NCBI GenBank assembly: GCA_039193195.1
Contig: JBCCWS010000024.1
Span: forward strand, 1 to 64,000
DNA: 64,000 nucleotides
From: Pseudomonadota bacterium
GTDB taxonomy: Bacteria > Pseudomonadota > Gammaproteobacteria > Steroidobacterales > JBCBZW01
Direction: 5' to 3'
Shown here: one piece after another, positions 63,038-64,000 of the stretch
Layout: each line of letters starts with the position of its first letter
How positions within the stretch are numbered: position 1 is the stretch's first letter
The notes under the pieces: model-generated
Database searches by the model: none
What the model was told of the DNA's origin: nothing
What the model saw: the letters and a program-made list of their open reading frames with translations, nothing else
Program-made: the position numbers and the translations under genes

Positions 63038-63796
63038 ATGAGTCATCCCCTGAGCGATCGAGTCGTCATCATCACCGGCGCCGGCAGCGGCATTGGCCGC
63101 GCGTGCGCTCACATCTGCGCCTCCCAAGGGGCCCGTTTAGCACTCGTAGATCTGCGCGATGACGGCCTCAACGAAGTGAAGGGCGAACTCCTAGGCGCGG
63201 GTGTCAGCGAGTCCAACCTGCTCACCATGGCGGCCAGCATTCGAGACGAGGCCGACATGCAGCGGATGGCCGAGCAAACCATCGCTCGCTTCGAGCGAAT
63301 CGATGCCCTCGTCGCCTGCGCGGGCATCTTGCGCGTGGGAAGCGAGCTGAAGACCGTCGCAGACACCACCCTTGAGGCATGGAACACCATCGTCGAGACC
63401 AACCTTACCGGCACGTTCCTCAGTAACCGCGCCGTACTGCCAGCGATGATGGAACAGCGCGAAGGTGACATCATCAACATCTCCTCCACCTCTGGTCTCA
63501 AGGGGCGCCCTTTCGACGGCTCGTACTGCGCGAGCAAATTCGGCATCGTGGGGCTGACTGAATCGCTGGCGGAAGAGGTCAGCCGCTACGGCATTCGAGT
63601 GCAGACTGTTCTGCCCGACGCTGTTGCTACACCGCTGTGGGACCAGAACGGACCCGGTGCCCTGAAGCCCGCTCAGACCTTGCCCGCTGAGCGCGTCGGC
63701 GAATTCATCGCCTACCTGCTCGCCATGCCGCGCGACACCTACCTGATGAACCCGGTCATCGCCCCGTTCAAGGCAAAGAAAAGGCGCAAAGGCTAG
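63038..63796 (+). CDS. Short-chain dehydrogenase/reductase (cluster SDR 2)
   Basis: 252 residues. TGAGSGIGRACA near 13-24, an Asp after the second strand (LVDLRDD) that favours NAD+ over NADP+, CAGIL near 90, catalytic Ser in NISSTSG, and Tyr/Lys in YCASKFGIVGL. ATG 63038 follows GGAG at seven bases; the ATG at 63020 has no ribosome site. The tail FKAKKRRKG is basic, as in other cluster proteins. Last gene seen of the plus-strand operon. Confidence 0.9.
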   Translation: MSHPLSDRVVIITGAGSGIGRACAHICASQGARLALVDLRDDGLNEVKGELLGAGVSESNLLTMAASIRDEADMQRMAEQTIARFERIDALVACAGILRVGSELKTVADTTLEAWNTIVETNLTGTFLSNRAVLPAMMEQREGDIINISSTSGLKGRPFDGSYCASKFGIVGLTESLAEEVSRYGIRVQTVLPDAVATPLWDQNGPGALKPAQTLPAERVGEFIAYLLAMPRDTYLMNPVIAPFKAKKRRKG

Positions 63797-63847
63797 GGGC
63801 GCGGGCACCAAGGGAGAACCCGCTAAGCTCCGCCAGGCTGACTGAAG

Positions 63848-63897
63848 CTACTCCGAGACTGCCGCTACGGACTCGCTGAGGGTCTCGAGCGGAGTAG
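63848..63897 (+). terminator. Possible terminator hairpin after SDR 2
   Basis: CTACTCCG (63848-63855) pairs with CGGAGTAG (63890-63897), extended inward by AGAC/GTCT with a bulge. It lies about 50 bases past the SDR 2 stop. No U tract. The remaining sequence to 64000 holds nothing I can name. Confidence 0.4.
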
Positions 63898-64000
63898 AAG
63901 TCAGGAGCGAACAGCTGAGCGTATCCGCCGCCCAGCTAGCTTTGCCGCCAGGTGCAGGCAGGACCGGCACTAGCGCAATCCTCACGGCCTGCGCAAGGAG

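Noticed and set aside
28375-63796. Mobile island with integrase, tRNA site or transposase
   Set aside because: No integrase, transposase, tRNA or flanking repeat was found, and codon style looks like the rest of the window; transfer cannot be shown from the sequence alone.

Overview
This GC-rich, gene-dense window looks like the chromosome of a free-living gammaproteobacterium, probably marine or another aquatic one (inference). The support is hrpA, a PhoP/PhoQ-like pair, pdxJ, fumC, purB next to mnmA, acnA, mazG and a NudL-type Nudix gene. No rRNA, tRNA, CRISPR array, insertion sequence or phage gene was seen.

Left part (about 80-24900) is mainly housekeeping. It holds a class II DAHP synthase, an ALDH7/AmaB-type aldehyde dehydrogenase, an orphan methylene-tetrahydromethanopterin dehydrogenase-like (MtdB-like) protein, an outer-membrane barrel, hrpA with a two-component system, small envelope proteins (PepSY, glycine zipper, bactofilin-like lipoprotein), mazG/nudL, fumC, purB-mnmA-acnA, an SDR, a YgjP-like metalloprotease and pdxJ. 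Next come a Spy-like periplasmic protein and an oligopeptide-type ABC importer (binding protein plus two permeases, no ATPase) at 24984-28366.

Right part (about 28375-63796) is a 35-kb lipid/polyketide biosynthetic cluster. Its core is one apparent minus-strand operon running from about 58680 to 38080, with ten short or overlapping junctions: a Lys/Gly/Ala-rich coiled-coil protein, PKS1 (KS-AT-ACP-KR-DH), PKS2 (KS-AT-DH-PPTase), a TauD-type oxygenase, sulfotransferase, beta-propeller, two sulfotransferases, a second beta-propeller, a PHB-depolymerase-type lipoprotein and a PhyH-type oxygenase. A TPR gene (59061-60236) lies just upstream. Across a 400-bp regulatory region a plus-strand set encodes a stand-alone acyl carrier protein, an alpha/beta hydrolase and two SDRs. 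The left flank (28375-37993) adds a methyltransferase, a third beta-propeller, two more sulfotransferases, two more small low-complexity/coiled-coil proteins, a second alpha/beta hydrolase and an exported PQQ-type propeller.

Working model (inference): PKS1 and PKS2 build an unsaturated or hydroxylated acyl chain by Pfa-like iterative chemistry. The in-built PPTase arms the carrier proteins, the SDRs and Fe(II)/2-oxoglutarate oxygenases adjust oxidation state, and four or five PAPS-dependent sulfotransferases sulfate hydroxyls or activate them for elimination. The three paralogous signal-less beta-propellers are tightly gene-linked to the sulfotransferases, match no function I recognise, and are the best candidates for new biology here.
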